From positions 1 through 64,000 of the forward strand of contig JAILMJ010000041.1 in the NCBI GenBank assembly GCA_024692685.1: DNA of 64,000 nt. The letters run 5' to 3'. The translations under genes were made by a program, and so were the position numbers. Source of the stretch: Clostridia bacterium (GTDB lineage Bacteria; Bacillota; Clostridia; Oscillospirales; Acutalibacteraceae). Below are positions 1 through 7,587 of the stretch, in pieces (position 1 is the stretch's first letter; every line of letters begins with the position of its first letter). The notes beneath the pieces were generated by a model, which did no database searches, was not told the origin of the DNA, and saw nothing but the letters and a program-made list of their open reading frames with translations.

Positions 1-1
1 A

Positions 2-142
2 AGAAAAGAGAATGCCTATGACCAAAACCAAAAATTTAAGAAGAAGGAGAAAACTGCCTATGAAGGTCTGAAAATAACCATACGCAGCGAATATTACGAT
101 TGGAGGAACACTATGATAATACTCAGTCCGAAGGTTCGGTAG
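2..142 (+). CDS. 3' end of an unrecognised gene (partial)
   Basis: An open frame runs in from the left edge and stops at TAG (140-142). It is rich in Lys, Gln and Tyr, with a basic run near its start (KFKKKEK). It overlaps the 100-312 frame by 43 nt. I do not recognise the family. It could be the C-terminus of a real gene, or one half of a gene whose reading continues in the next frame. Too little is inside the window to decide. Confidence 0.3.
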   Translation, partial: RKENAYDQNQKFKKKEKTAYEGLKITIRSEYYDWRNTMIILSPKVR

Positions 143-312
143 GCGAAAATCCCGCGGCAGAAAAGCCCAAAACTGCCTGCGAAAAACTAACCGAAAGGAC
201 ATTGACCGAAGATGAATTTATGCATATATTTCATCAATGGCTGGAGCCTTGGATATTGTACATTAACGAATGCGAAACCGCTTCTGATACAGATATATCA
301 CAAGCTCAATAA
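100..312 (+). CDS. small acidic hypothetical protein
   Basis: This 70-residue frame opens at TTG and has no convincing ribosome-binding site. It is acidic and ends with a helix-like segment rich in aromatic residues (HQWLEPWILYINE). It stops seven bases before a strong hairpin, so it lies at the end of a transcription unit. It overlaps the 3' end of the 2-142 frame. It may be the natural continuation of that gene after a frameshift, or a separate small gene with a TTG start. No family is recognised. Confidence 0.35.
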   Translation: MEEHYDNTQSEGSVGENPAAEKPKTACEKLTERTLTEDEFMHIFHQWLEPWILYINECETASDTDISQAQ

Positions 313-318
313 TCACAA

Positions 319-357
319 ATAATCGCCCCTTTGCCGTGAAAGCATCGGGGCGATTAT
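319..357. terminator. hairpin terminator between convergent units
   Basis: ATAATCGCCCC (319-329) pairs with GGGGCGATTAT (347-357). The stem is GC-rich at the loop side and T/A-rich at the base. It lies just after the 100-312 frame on the plus strand and downstream of the tRNA-Glu transcript on the minus strand, so it could serve both. Confidence 0.6.
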
Positions 358-493
358 ATTCATCTTATTTTGAAGTGCGAATCACTTCATTTTCAACAAA
401 CGATCTGACAAGCGAAAAGCATTGATTTTGCCTTAAAATGAAAGATATCCAAACCAATCCTTCGTTGTAGGATAGGTTCGGATACCACTCGTT

Positions 494-568
494 TGGTGAC
501 CCGGACGAGAATCGAACTCGTGTTACCGCCGTGAAAGGGCGGTGTCTTAGCCGCTTGACCACCGGGCC
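494..568 (-). tRNA. tRNA-Glu (anticodon TTC)
   Basis: The minus strand folds into a full cloverleaf. The acceptor GGCCCGG pairs with CCGGGTC, the anticodon loop reads CTTTCAC (TTC), a normal GTTCGATTC T-loop is present, and the CCA end is encoded. It is 6 bp downstream of tRNA-Met and shares its promoter. Confidence 0.95.
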
Positions 569-574
569 TTAATA

Positions 575-650
575 TGGTAGCGGCAGTTGGATTTGAACCC
601 ACGACCTACCGGGTATGAACCGGTTGCTCTAGCCACTGAGCTATGCCGCC
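575..650 (-). tRNA. tRNA-Met (anticodon CAT)
   Basis: On the minus strand the 5' end is GGCGGCA and the 3' end is TGCCGCTACCA, so CCA is encoded. The anticodon loop TTCATAC gives CAT, and the T-loop is GTTCAAATC. The standard 1:72 G-C pair and the absence of an initiator-type C1:A72 mismatch point to an elongator Met. A tRNA-Ile2, whose CAT would be modified to lysidine, cannot be excluded by eye. Confidence 0.93.
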
Positions 651-678
651 ATTTTGCCGCTCAATTAAGCGCTTGTTT

Positions 679-707
679 ATTATATATTGAAGTTTACGTT
701 TTGTCAA
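679..707 (-). promoter_or_regulatory. sigma-A promoter of the tRNA-Met/tRNA-Glu pair
   Basis: On the minus strand TTGACA (702-707), a 17-bp spacer and TATAAT (679-684) form a full consensus promoter. It lies 28 bp upstream of tRNA-Met. Confidence 0.85.
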
Positions 708-788
708 TAATAAATTTCAAAAAATCCTTTTTATTTAAATAATTATAAGCAGTTCCGTTTTACTGCGGGGCTGAATATAAGAACAGTT

Positions 789-817
789 AAAGCCGACAGA
801 GCATATCTGCCGGCTTT
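789..817. terminator. hairpin terminator after the zinc-ribbon gene
   Basis: AAAGCCGACAGA (789-800) pairs with TCTGCCGGCTTT (806-817). It sits about 25 bp beyond the stop of the minus-strand gene at 842. The T-rich tail is better on the plus strand (TTTATTTATT), so it may act in both directions. Confidence 0.5.
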
Positions 818-841
818 ATTTATTCGATGATTATTAAACTT

Positions 842-1162
842 TTATTTAAATGAATCTTTGATATCTTTTTTTATGAATTCAGCAATTGCTTTGCCTGCGG
901 ATTTTGCCACCGTACCGGCTATGGCTGCTCCTGCGGCACTGCCGGCAATGGTTTTGATAAGGTCAAAAACATCGTCCTGGTTCTTCTCTTCTCTCTGCTG
1001 CTGCCTTAGTGTCTCGGCCTTCTCTTCCTCTTTGATCTTTTCTTCATTTATTCTATCTTTTTCAGCAGCTATTGCTTTGCTCAGGGGACCTCCGCAGTTG
1101 GGACAGTTTTCATTTTCCTCAACATCCACATAGGAGTCGCAATAATCGCATTTAACTTTCAT
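842..1162 (-). CDS. small zinc-ribbon, glycine-zipper protein
   Basis: This is a 106-residue protein. The N-terminus carries two CxxC knuckles (CDYC at 5-8 and CPNC at 20-23), as in rubredoxin-like zinc ribbons. A charged, probably coiled-coil segment rich in Glu, Lys and Gln (about 33-62) follows. Then comes a small-residue stretch (AGSAAGAAIAGTVAKSAGKA) that resembles a glycine-zipper membrane-interacting helix, ending in a basic tail. The start has a clear AAGGAG site seven bases upstream. It is a single-gene unit with its own terminator. I cannot assign a function; similar zinc-ribbon/glycine-zipper architectures occur in uncharacterised Firmicute proteins. Confidence 0.75.
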   Translation of the reverse strand: MKVKCDYCDSYVDVEENENCPNCGGPLSKAIAAEKDRINEEKIKEEEKAETLRQQQREEKNQDDVFDLIKTIAGSAAGAAIAGTVAKSAGKAIAEFIKKDIKDSFK

Positions 1163-1430
1163 CGTAATTCTCCTTAATCGGCGTTATCATAATAATAGTC
1201 TTCTGCGCTGTTATAATCTGACAGTCATCGTAGGAGATTGTGTATCTTCTTGTGCTTTTGGGGCGGTGTATTCTTAGCGGTGCAGGTATACGGTTTTCAC
1301 ATATATTCGGTGAAATGATTTGCCGTATACATATGTCCAATCGAAAAACCCCGGAGTCCGGGTCTCTGCTTTTAATTAATAATAACACGTATTTGAAAAA
1401 TTGTAAACGAGTAAATCGAAGCAGATTAAT
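1163..1430. other. intergenic stretch without a clear gene
   Basis: No convincing coding region or RNA gene was seen here. Short open frames exist on both strands but lack ribosome-binding sites and family resemblance. The part next to 1163 must hold the promoter of the minus-strand zinc-ribbon gene: a TATGAT-like -10 is visible, without a good -35. Confidence 0.5.
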
Positions 1431-1744
1431 AAAAGAAACCCTGCGAAGGGCGGGTGTCCGTAAAACAGTAATGCCTCAAAAAAGCGGACTTTGGCATCTT
1501 ATGCAGGCATTCCTCCTCAGAATACAGACAAGTATTCCTCGTCGTCATAACCTGCAAATATGCTCAAATTTCATCTTTTTGAGGTGCGAAGCAGTTTTCT
1601 CGTGAAAAATAAGCCGCAGAGCAAGGAAGAATTGTGAAATCATACTTTGTGTATGATAAGCAAATCTGACGAAGCTCCGCGGTTTCAGTTTTCCGCGAAA
1701 ACCAATACTGTTTTACGGGCACCCGCCCAATCGACAGGGCTTCT
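1431..1744 (-). terminator. tRNA-Val terminator split by a repeat element
   Basis: Read on the minus strand, AGAAGCCCTG (1744-1735) begins four bases after the tRNA-Val CCA. It can pair over ten positions, with one G-T pair, with CAGGGTTTCT (1443-1434), which is followed by a T-rich tail (TTTTATT). The two arms are separated by the 281-bp repeat at 1448-1728. Removing the repeat and one TT copy restores a compact hairpin with an 8-nt loop. This is an inference from arm complementarity. Confidence 0.6.
1448..1728 (-). mobile_element. MITE-like structured repeat, copy 1
   Basis: This non-coding element of 281 bp has terminal inverted repeats. Both ends begin GGGCGGGTG and continue into GTAAAACAGTA, with one mismatch. 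Its reverse complement matches 46964-47243 with roughly 14 substitutions and one single-base indel (about 95% identity, counted by hand). The interior is full of inverted repeats, for example CCGCGGAGC with GCTCTGCGG, CATAC with GTATG, and GAATAC with GTATTC. TT flanks each end directly and could be a 2-bp target duplication. No transposase frame is present, so movement would need a helper element. It lies 20 bp from the tRNA-Val 3' end, in the middle of that gene's terminator. Confidence 0.8.
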
Positions 1745-1747
1745 TAT

Positions 1748-1824
1748 TGGTGGAGACGAACGGGCTCGAACCGTTGACCTCCTGCGTGTGAAGCAGGCAC
1801 TCTGACCAGCTGAGCTACGCCTCC
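1748..1824 (-). tRNA. tRNA-Val (anticodon CAC)
   Basis: The minus-strand cloverleaf starts GGAGGCG and closes with CGTCTCC plus an encoded ACCA. The anticodon stem CCTGC/GCAGG holds the loop TTCACAC (CAC), and the T-loop is GTTCGAGCC. It is a solitary tRNA gene with its own promoter. Confidence 0.95.
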
Positions 1825-1834
1825 GTTGCCTGAT

Positions 1835-1863
1835 ATTCTATCACAAAAAAACTATCAGGTCAA
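1835..1863 (-). promoter_or_regulatory. sigma-A promoter of tRNA-Val
   Basis: TTGACC (1858-1863), a 17-bp spacer and TAGAAT (1835-1840) on the minus strand lie 10 bp upstream of the tRNA 5' end. Confidence 0.78.
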
Positions 1864-1902
1864 TAATTATGAAAGATAAAAATATAAAATGCAGGCGGGT
1901 GT

Positions 1903-4359
1903 TTAATCGCTCACAATCCCTTCGAGGAAGTCGGTTTCGGTTACATAGCCGCCGGAATCGACACGGAAGGTTTTTATTTCAAGCGGACCGAAATCGGCAA
2001 AGAAACCGGCGTTGATTATGTCGCACATAACAGCCGTTTTGCAGGGAACACCCTGAGTTTCGGCAAGTCTGATAATGTAATCTCCGCTTGCATCTTCGCA
2101 CTTTTTGAATGCGGTGAGTTTTATGTTCTCCTTCTCAACCGTTATGAATGATTTTCTCTGCTGTCCGCTGCCCTTATGATAACCCAGCGGGACTGTTACG
2201 GGCTGATTGTTGAGTATATCGGCTTCCTTCTGAACATCGCTTGTTTCGGCATTTCCCGAATGGGGATAAATTGCATATTCAAAGTTCTGAAGTCCTTCAT
2301 CACAGTATTCGAAATCGGCCTCAGGTCTGTCCGAATAGTGGTCGGCAAAGATGGAATTTCTGAGCATAGTGAGTCTGAGCGTATTATCCGGACAGTCATA
2401 GCTGTATTTTGCGTTTGAAATCAGAGCAACTCCCTTGCCTTCAGCGGTAATATCTCCCCAGGTGAGAGCAGGCTCCTCTTCACCGTTGCAGGGGCGTTTG
2501 ATGAAGCCGCCGGGTATTTCATATGTTGAAACGGGATTGCTTCCCGGTATTGTAACGGGCATTTTCAGTATGGTTAACGGTTCCTGCCAGAGAATTCTGG
2601 TTTTAACCCTTACCGACTCAGATTCAGTGCCGAGTATGAAATCCTGACTGAGATACGATTTTCCGTAGGTGTGTTTTGTTCTGATAACAGCTCTTGCCCC
2701 GCTTGCCTCAATAAGTTTTATCGATTCGAGTTTCATCGTGCCGATAACATCGTGAAACTTGAAAATATTGTGTGCCCAAGTGTCCGGCTTCGAGTTGTCT
2801 ATAACCGTAGGCACAAACGAACCCGGGCAGATGTGCTCGGCATTGTCCTGCTTGGTTATCAGTGAACTGACCGCTCCTGTTGATTTATCAAAGCGAACTT
2901 TAAGTTTGCTGTTTTCAAGGTAATATTCGCCCGCCGAAACATCTGAATCAGCGAGAGTTACATCGATGTCACTGTCGTCAAAAACAAGATGGTAAACCGC
3001 ATATCCCAGAGCGGGAATATCGGCTTGGAATACTGTGTCCTTGTGTGAATCATTTGACCTTGATGAACGGACATTTGAAAAAACAACAGCTCTGCCCTTG
3101 TCATCATATACAGCTTTGGACGGATGATACGTTCTTACACAGGTTTTCACGGGAAATGAGAGCGGATTAAATACTGCAACCGGTCTCGGATATTTCAGAT
3201 TTCTGCAATGGTGGCGTTCTGTCATAAATACCGTGTCTGAAACGCCGTCAATCCATGTGTCTATCCCGGCCGCTATGCGCAGCAGAGCCTTGTTTTCCTC
3301 TTTGGCGGCGATATCAAGCGCCAGCCCCATCTGCTCTCTTGCGTCATCGTATGCCTCTTTGATGCTGCATCCGCACAGTATATCGTGGAATTGGTTGTAG
3401 CATACATTGAGCCAAGCGTTTTTAAAATTGGCCGTGGATGCACCGAGTCCGTATGCCGACTCTGCAACTGTATTCCATTTTTCGGCGTTTGTAAGTGCCA
3501 CTTCCGCTTTTCTGTTGAGCTGTTTTATTAATGAGGTTGCCGAGTAGCAGCCGCTGGCATGATGCTGAAGGTCGTCCGACCATGAAGGCAGGTCGAGAAT
3601 AAGCTTGCACTGTTCGGCAAAGAATTTATCGGGGGAGGAGAATACAAGATTCTTACCATCTGATTTGAGCTTCTTAATATACTCAATATCTCCCTTTGTC
3701 GGGCCTCCGCCGTGATTGCCGACACCGTAGAACAGCATCATTCCGTGATTGCTTTTCTCTGCCATATCGGTGAGCCGGTCAATGCTTTCATCTATTGATT
3801 TCTTGCCGTTAACAGCGTAGCTCTCCGGAATGCGATAAGTCAGCACCTTTGAGCCGTCTGCGGAGTTCCACCAGAACAATCCTTCCGGGATGTCGGGGTT
3901 TTCCCTGATATTGGGACGCATCATGACATAGCATTTCATTCCGCCCTTCGTCAATAGCTGGGGAAGCATTCCGCTGTGGCCGAATGAGTCAACATTATAT
4001 CCGGTTTTGCATATTCTGCCGAATTTTTCATAATAGTATAACTGACTGTAAAGCGCCTGCCGTGCAAAACTTTCGGAATTTGGCATATTGCAGTCGGGCT
4101 GAACCCACCAGCCGTTTACAGGCACCCATTTGCCTCGTTTAACAAGATCCTGAATCTTTTTGAACAATTCAGGGTCTATATCTTCAACCCACTTATAGTA
4201 GCACGCGGAGGAGCAGGTGAAAATGAAGTCGTCATATTCTTCAAGCCTTGCAACTGCCGAGCGGAATGTTTGCAAAACTTCGCCGCAGCCTTCCTGCCAA
4301 CGCCAGAGCCAGGTGGGGTCAAGATGAGCATTGCCTATCAGATGTATCTCTTTATTCAT
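1903..4359 (-). CDS. GH38 alpha-mannosidase
   Basis: This 818-residue protein hydrolyses alpha-mannosides from oligosaccharides, probably in the cytoplasm since no signal peptide is present. The N-terminal catalytic domain has the GH38 zinc-site motif GNAHLDPTW (His12, Asp14) and the nucleophile motif NVDSFGHSG (Asp124). A further zinc-ligand-type His lies in the GNHGGGPT loop, and a helical middle domain and beta-sandwich C-terminal half follow. Length fits bacterial GH38 enzymes (about 800-1000). The start has GAGGTGAGAGA just upstream. It is the last gene of a minus-strand run, 9 bp after the (alpha/alpha)6-like gene, and no clear terminator follows. With that neighbour it may form a small glycan-processing pair. 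The family call is firm; the substrate linkage is not known. Confidence 0.92.
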   Translation of the reverse strand: MNKEIHLIGNAHLDPTWLWRWQEGCGEVLQTFRSAVARLEEYDDFIFTCSSACYYKWVEDIDPELFKKIQDLVKRGKWVPVNGWWVQPDCNMPNSESFARQALYSQLYYYEKFGRICKTGYNVDSFGHSGMLPQLLTKGGMKCYVMMRPNIRENPDIPEGLFWWNSADGSKVLTYRIPESYAVNGKKSIDESIDRLTDMAEKSNHGMMLFYGVGNHGGGPTKGDIEYIKKLKSDGKNLVFSSPDKFFAEQCKLILDLPSWSDDLQHHASGCYSATSLIKQLNRKAEVALTNAEKWNTVAESAYGLGASTANFKNAWLNVCYNQFHDILCGCSIKEAYDDAREQMGLALDIAAKEENKALLRIAAGIDTWIDGVSDTVFMTERHHCRNLKYPRPVAVFNPLSFPVKTCVRTYHPSKAVYDDKGRAVVFSNVRSSRSNDSHKDTVFQADIPALGYAVYHLVFDDSDIDVTLADSDVSAGEYYLENSKLKVRFDKSTGAVSSLITKQDNAEHICPGSFVPTVIDNSKPDTWAHNIFKFHDVIGTMKLESIKLIEASGARAVIRTKHTYGKSYLSQDFILGTESESVRVKTRILWQEPLTILKMPVTIPGSNPVSTYEIPGGFIKRPCNGEEEPALTWGDITAEGKGVALISNAKYSYDCPDNTLRLTMLRNSIFADHYSDRPEADFEYCDEGLQNFEYAIYPHSGNAETSDVQKEADILNNQPVTVPLGYHKGSGQQRKSFITVEKENIKLTAFKKCEDASGDYIIRLAETQGVPCKTAVMCDIINAGFFADFGPLEIKTFRVDSGGYVTETDFLEGIVSD

Positions 4360-4368
4360 TCTCTCACC

Positions 4369-6144
4369 TCAGTAAATAATGCCGAAATATTTTCCTATCC
4401 AGTATGCGTAATTATAAACGTAAGCGCTTTCAATACAATAAATTCCGCCGCTGTCCTCATTTTTATATTCAAGCGAATCTCTGTCATATTTTGAAATGAA
4501 TCTCTCATCCGGCGGAACGAGTGAGCTGCACTGCTTATAGCCGTGCTTTGTGGCAGCAATAGGAATATCGTGTCTTCCCACAAGCCCGACACCGGCCGCG
4601 AGGCGGCTGATATTATGGCGGGCAAACCACTCTTTGACGCGGTCCTCTTCTATTGTTTCATCAGGGCAGGAGAGGATATACATAAAATCGTATCCCGGAT
4701 TATGCTCTCCGGCTATTGTGCTTCTCCACGCCTTGTATCCATACCTGTATTTCTTCAGGAGGGCCTCATCTTTTTCAAGAAGGCACAGGCCGGTTAATGC
4801 TGCCGAAGCGAGCATATGGTCGCCGTACATTATATTTTCGTTGAATTCGGTGTCAGTCGCTATGCAGAATTGCTGTAACCTTTCGGCGTGTTTTGTTGTG
4901 AGGTCTGCATATCCGCGTTCGTTAACAAGATAATTGTATGTTTCCAGCCATTTGCCTTCTTCCCCTGTGATTTCCATAGCGACTTTCAGGAAGAAAAGCA
5001 TCTCGGCTGAGTTGAGAGCTGCGTCAACATAACCGTCTTCAGTATTGAAATACTCTTCATTCCACTTTGCCCAGGTGGTGGACAAACCGGAATAATCGGT
5101 AAGAATAAATCCGTTGTCAATAATATGGGAAACAACTCTGGAAACAGCGTCTTTTATTATGGCGTCAAGTTCCGGATCGTCTTCGGTCAGATGGCGGTGG
5201 GCGGCAAGCAGATTGAGAAACTGTAATGTAATCTCATCGCTGCTCGTGTCAGCTTTATAGATTATGTCATCTTCCGTATATCCGTCATCGGTAAATAGAT
5301 GCCTGAGTCTTTCGGGGATGGGGGAAGAGCAGTCAATTCTGAGTCCGACAATGCCCCTGTTTTTTGCCTCCGTGGTTTCAAGGCAATATGCTTGGTTTCC
5401 CTGCCTTCTGAAAAACAAGCCGTCATCCGGAGTAGGCGCGTCGGAAAGTATATATGTTCTTGCAACAAAGCCGTTTCCTCTGCCGTGAACGTACATAAGC
5501 AAAAGGCAGGCTTCAGTAGCCCTTATTGCCGCTTCCTTTGCTTCAACTGTGCGCGGATCATTTTCACCGTAATCCCTTTTGAAACAGGCGTATCTGAAAA
5601 TCTCGCCTATTGAGAATTTTGATGTAAAGCCTCCGTCGTTATCCGAGTCTCCGTAAGGGTAAATCGAATCAAGGTTTCTCGGTTCACGCAGCCACCTTTG
5701 GCTGACCATTCCGTGCCGGTCAACATATTTGAGTGTTTCGTCGAGATGGGCTCTGCATATTTCTTCCGGCGTCATCATGATGAGTTCTATAAGGGTAACG
5801 CCGTCTCCCGTAAGAGCCCAGATTCCGTTTTCGGCGGGCAGCATGGCTTTTATGCCGGAATCGGTTAAATCCCTGTCTTTTGTGAAATACATAACCCGGT
5901 CAAATGAAAATGCGGCGTCGGGGTCATATCTGGTTATTCCCTTGTATGATGCGAGCCAGGTAACACCGCCCGTTTTGAGCATAGCCGTATAATCATCCTT
6001 TGCATTGGGCAGAGGATAATTAATGCCCGCAAAATCCGGACTGTCATTTTTGACCGTGAATAACTCTGCCGGTACTGCAGGGTCATCCTTGCTGTAATGT
6101 GTGCTTCTTCTGGTTAAATGAGGTTCTAACTTAATCTGTTTCAT
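4369..6144 (-). CDS. (alpha/alpha)6-barrel-like protein, possible glycosidase
   Basis: The chosen ATG at 6144 has AAGGAGG eight bases upstream and overlaps the upstream stop as ATGA, giving 591 residues. No signal peptide is seen. The first 120 residues hold a short repeat-like piece (WLASYKGITRYDP, then IWALTGDGVTLIE) that recalls sensor-propeller blades. The rest is alpha-helical, with aromatic and acidic motifs (SQRWLREPRNLDSIYPYGDSD, WAKWNEEYFN) of the kind seen in six-hairpin glycosidases. The position between a cell-wall-type lipoprotein and a GH38 mannosidase fits a role in carbohydrate handling. I cannot name a GH family or assign catalytic residues; a structural homology search would settle it. 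Confidence 0.7.
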   Translation of the reverse strand: MKQIKLEPHLTRRSTHYSKDDPAVPAELFTVKNDSPDFAGINYPLPNAKDDYTAMLKTGGVTWLASYKGITRYDPDAAFSFDRVMYFTKDRDLTDSGIKAMLPAENGIWALTGDGVTLIELIMMTPEEICRAHLDETLKYVDRHGMVSQRWLREPRNLDSIYPYGDSDNDGGFTSKFSIGEIFRYACFKRDYGENDPRTVEAKEAAIRATEACLLLMYVHGRGNGFVARTYILSDAPTPDDGLFFRRQGNQAYCLETTEAKNRGIVGLRIDCSSPIPERLRHLFTDDGYTEDDIIYKADTSSDEITLQFLNLLAAHRHLTEDDPELDAIIKDAVSRVVSHIIDNGFILTDYSGLSTTWAKWNEEYFNTEDGYVDAALNSAEMLFFLKVAMEITGEEGKWLETYNYLVNERGYADLTTKHAERLQQFCIATDTEFNENIMYGDHMLASAALTGLCLLEKDEALLKKYRYGYKAWRSTIAGEHNPGYDFMYILSCPDETIEEDRVKEWFARHNISRLAAGVGLVGRHDIPIAATKHGYKQCSSLVPPDERFISKYDRDSLEYKNEDSGGIYCIESAYVYNYAYWIGKYFGIIY

Positions 6145-7574
6145 TTTTCCTCCTTTTCGACAACGAGAAGAGAAGATATATTTGTCAGCCATATGGTTCC
6201 CGTTTTTCTTTTTGTCCTGAGAAGCGAACTCACTATGACTGAATTAACCTGTTCAAATTCGCCGCTGTTCGTTTCAGCGGTTGATATACTTCCTACGGAG
6301 CTTATTACATATGGTTCGCCCTCATCCATACCGAGGTATATCATTATATGGCCCGACATATACAGAAAGGATCCTGCAGGGGTATCAGAAAGCAGTTCGA
6401 TTTTTTCACTGTCATTCATTTCCGCAAGGTCGGTATATTTAAGTCCGCTGACCTTCATCTGCTGGTTCGCAACTCTCGGGAACTCCATACCGAAGCACAG
6501 GAAAATTTCCCTGATTATACCGGAGCAGTCATTTGAATGAAATGAGCCTGCCCAACCGTAGATATCGCCGAGAAGTTTGAAGGCAAGTCTGATGACATTT
6601 GCCCTCGTATAAGGAAGATATCCGGTGCTGACATCGGAATTAACGGGTACGAGCATATATTCGTCCGATATGATACCGTTACTCTGTCTTATCGGGAGTT
6701 TTACTATATAATTGCCGTAAAGGCCCCTCTGCCTGATTATTTCGGGAGCTTCATCAATCTTGACCAGCGGCAGCTTAGTGCCCATGGGAAGCAACTGACC
6801 GGAAAGCCCGGTTGCATAAGGGTCATCAGTCAGGCGCAGTTCTTTACCTGTAACAATCAGGAAATCGGATATATCCTGCCGCCTGAGCCAGTCGGCCCTG
6901 CTTTCACAAAGAGCAACTTTCGTTTTTTCAATCCAGCCGCTGTAACCGTACATTGAAACGAAAAACCACTCTTTGTTTTTGCTTTCGTGAAGCACTGCGA
7001 GCGGGGAAAACGGCATATAGTCGGACATTATCAGCCCGTCATAAAACAGGTCGTCACTTTCATTGTTGGCGTAATCGTTTGTCGGGAAAAGACGCAGGGT
7101 GGCCCTGACGGTGGAAAAGCCGAATCTGACTTTGACTTTTTCGCCTATCGCATCGACATTGGTTTCCTCTATGAGCTTCTCCCAGTAATCCGGGCCGACT
7201 CTCTCACCGTTTATATAGGCTTCATCAGCGTAACTCGGCACGGGAATACTGTTAATCAGTTCCCTTACCATCACGCCCCCGGTTTCATCGCCTACTTCCC
7301 GCAATGATATGTTGCCGCCCGAGCCTGAAGATATTAACTTGTTGTTGGCATCGTTGAATTCTTTGATTTCAGCGGAATTCATAACCGCTTTATTATCGCC
7401 GTCATCTATCCAGTAATCTGCGTTCAGCATTTCAAGGCTGACCCCGTCTGATGTTTTGATATATTCTCCGGTGTCATATTCTCTGTTGTCAATGTAGACG
7501 GGGGAGTGCATTCTGCACGATGAAAGCGAAAGACAAAGCGCCGCTGCAAGAATTACGGCAATGAGCTTTCGCAT
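6141..7574 (-). CDS. NlpC/P60-type lipoprotein, putative cell-wall hydrolase
   Basis: Starting at the ATG at 7574 (AGAGGAT upstream) gives 477 residues with a signal peptide and lipobox (LSLSSC, lipidated Cys about 21). The middle has two SH3b-like segments (SPLAVLHESKNKEWFFVSMYG and the stretch around LRLTDDPYATGL). The C-terminus is an NlpC/P60 papain-like domain with catalytic Cys350 (HSNDCSGII) and His409 (SGHIMIYLG). This layout resembles YgiM/YkfC-like gamma-D-glutamyl peptidases that cut peptidoglycan peptides outside the cell. It is translationally coupled to the next gene (ATGA) and lies 13 bp after mreB. The longer frame starting at 7697 would hide the signal peptide and was rejected. 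Confidence 0.85.
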   Translation of the reverse strand: MRKLIAVILAAALCLSLSSCRMHSPVYIDNREYDTGEYIKTSDGVSLEMLNADYWIDDGDNKAVMNSAEIKEFNDANNKLISSGSGGNISLREVGDETGGVMVRELINSIPVPSYADEAYINGERVGPDYWEKLIEETNVDAIGEKVKVRFGFSTVRATLRLFPTNDYANNESDDLFYDGLIMSDYMPFSPLAVLHESKNKEWFFVSMYGYSGWIEKTKVALCESRADWLRRQDISDFLIVTGKELRLTDDPYATGLSGQLLPMGTKLPLVKIDEAPEIIRQRGLYGNYIVKLPIRQSNGIISDEYMLVPVNSDVSTGYLPYTRANVIRLAFKLLGDIYGWAGSFHSNDCSGIIREIFLCFGMEFPRVANQQMKVSGLKYTDLAEMNDSEKIELLSDTPAGSFLYMSGHIMIYLGMDEGEPYVISSVGSISTAETNSGEFEQVNSVIVSSLLRTKRKTGTIWLTNISSLLVVEKEEK

Positions 7575-7587
7575 TTGTTTATCCTCT

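Noticed and set aside
1152..1388. 78-codon minus-strand frame upstream of the zinc-ribbon gene
   Set aside because: It overlaps the start of a better gene, lacks a ribosome site, and its protein is of random composition.
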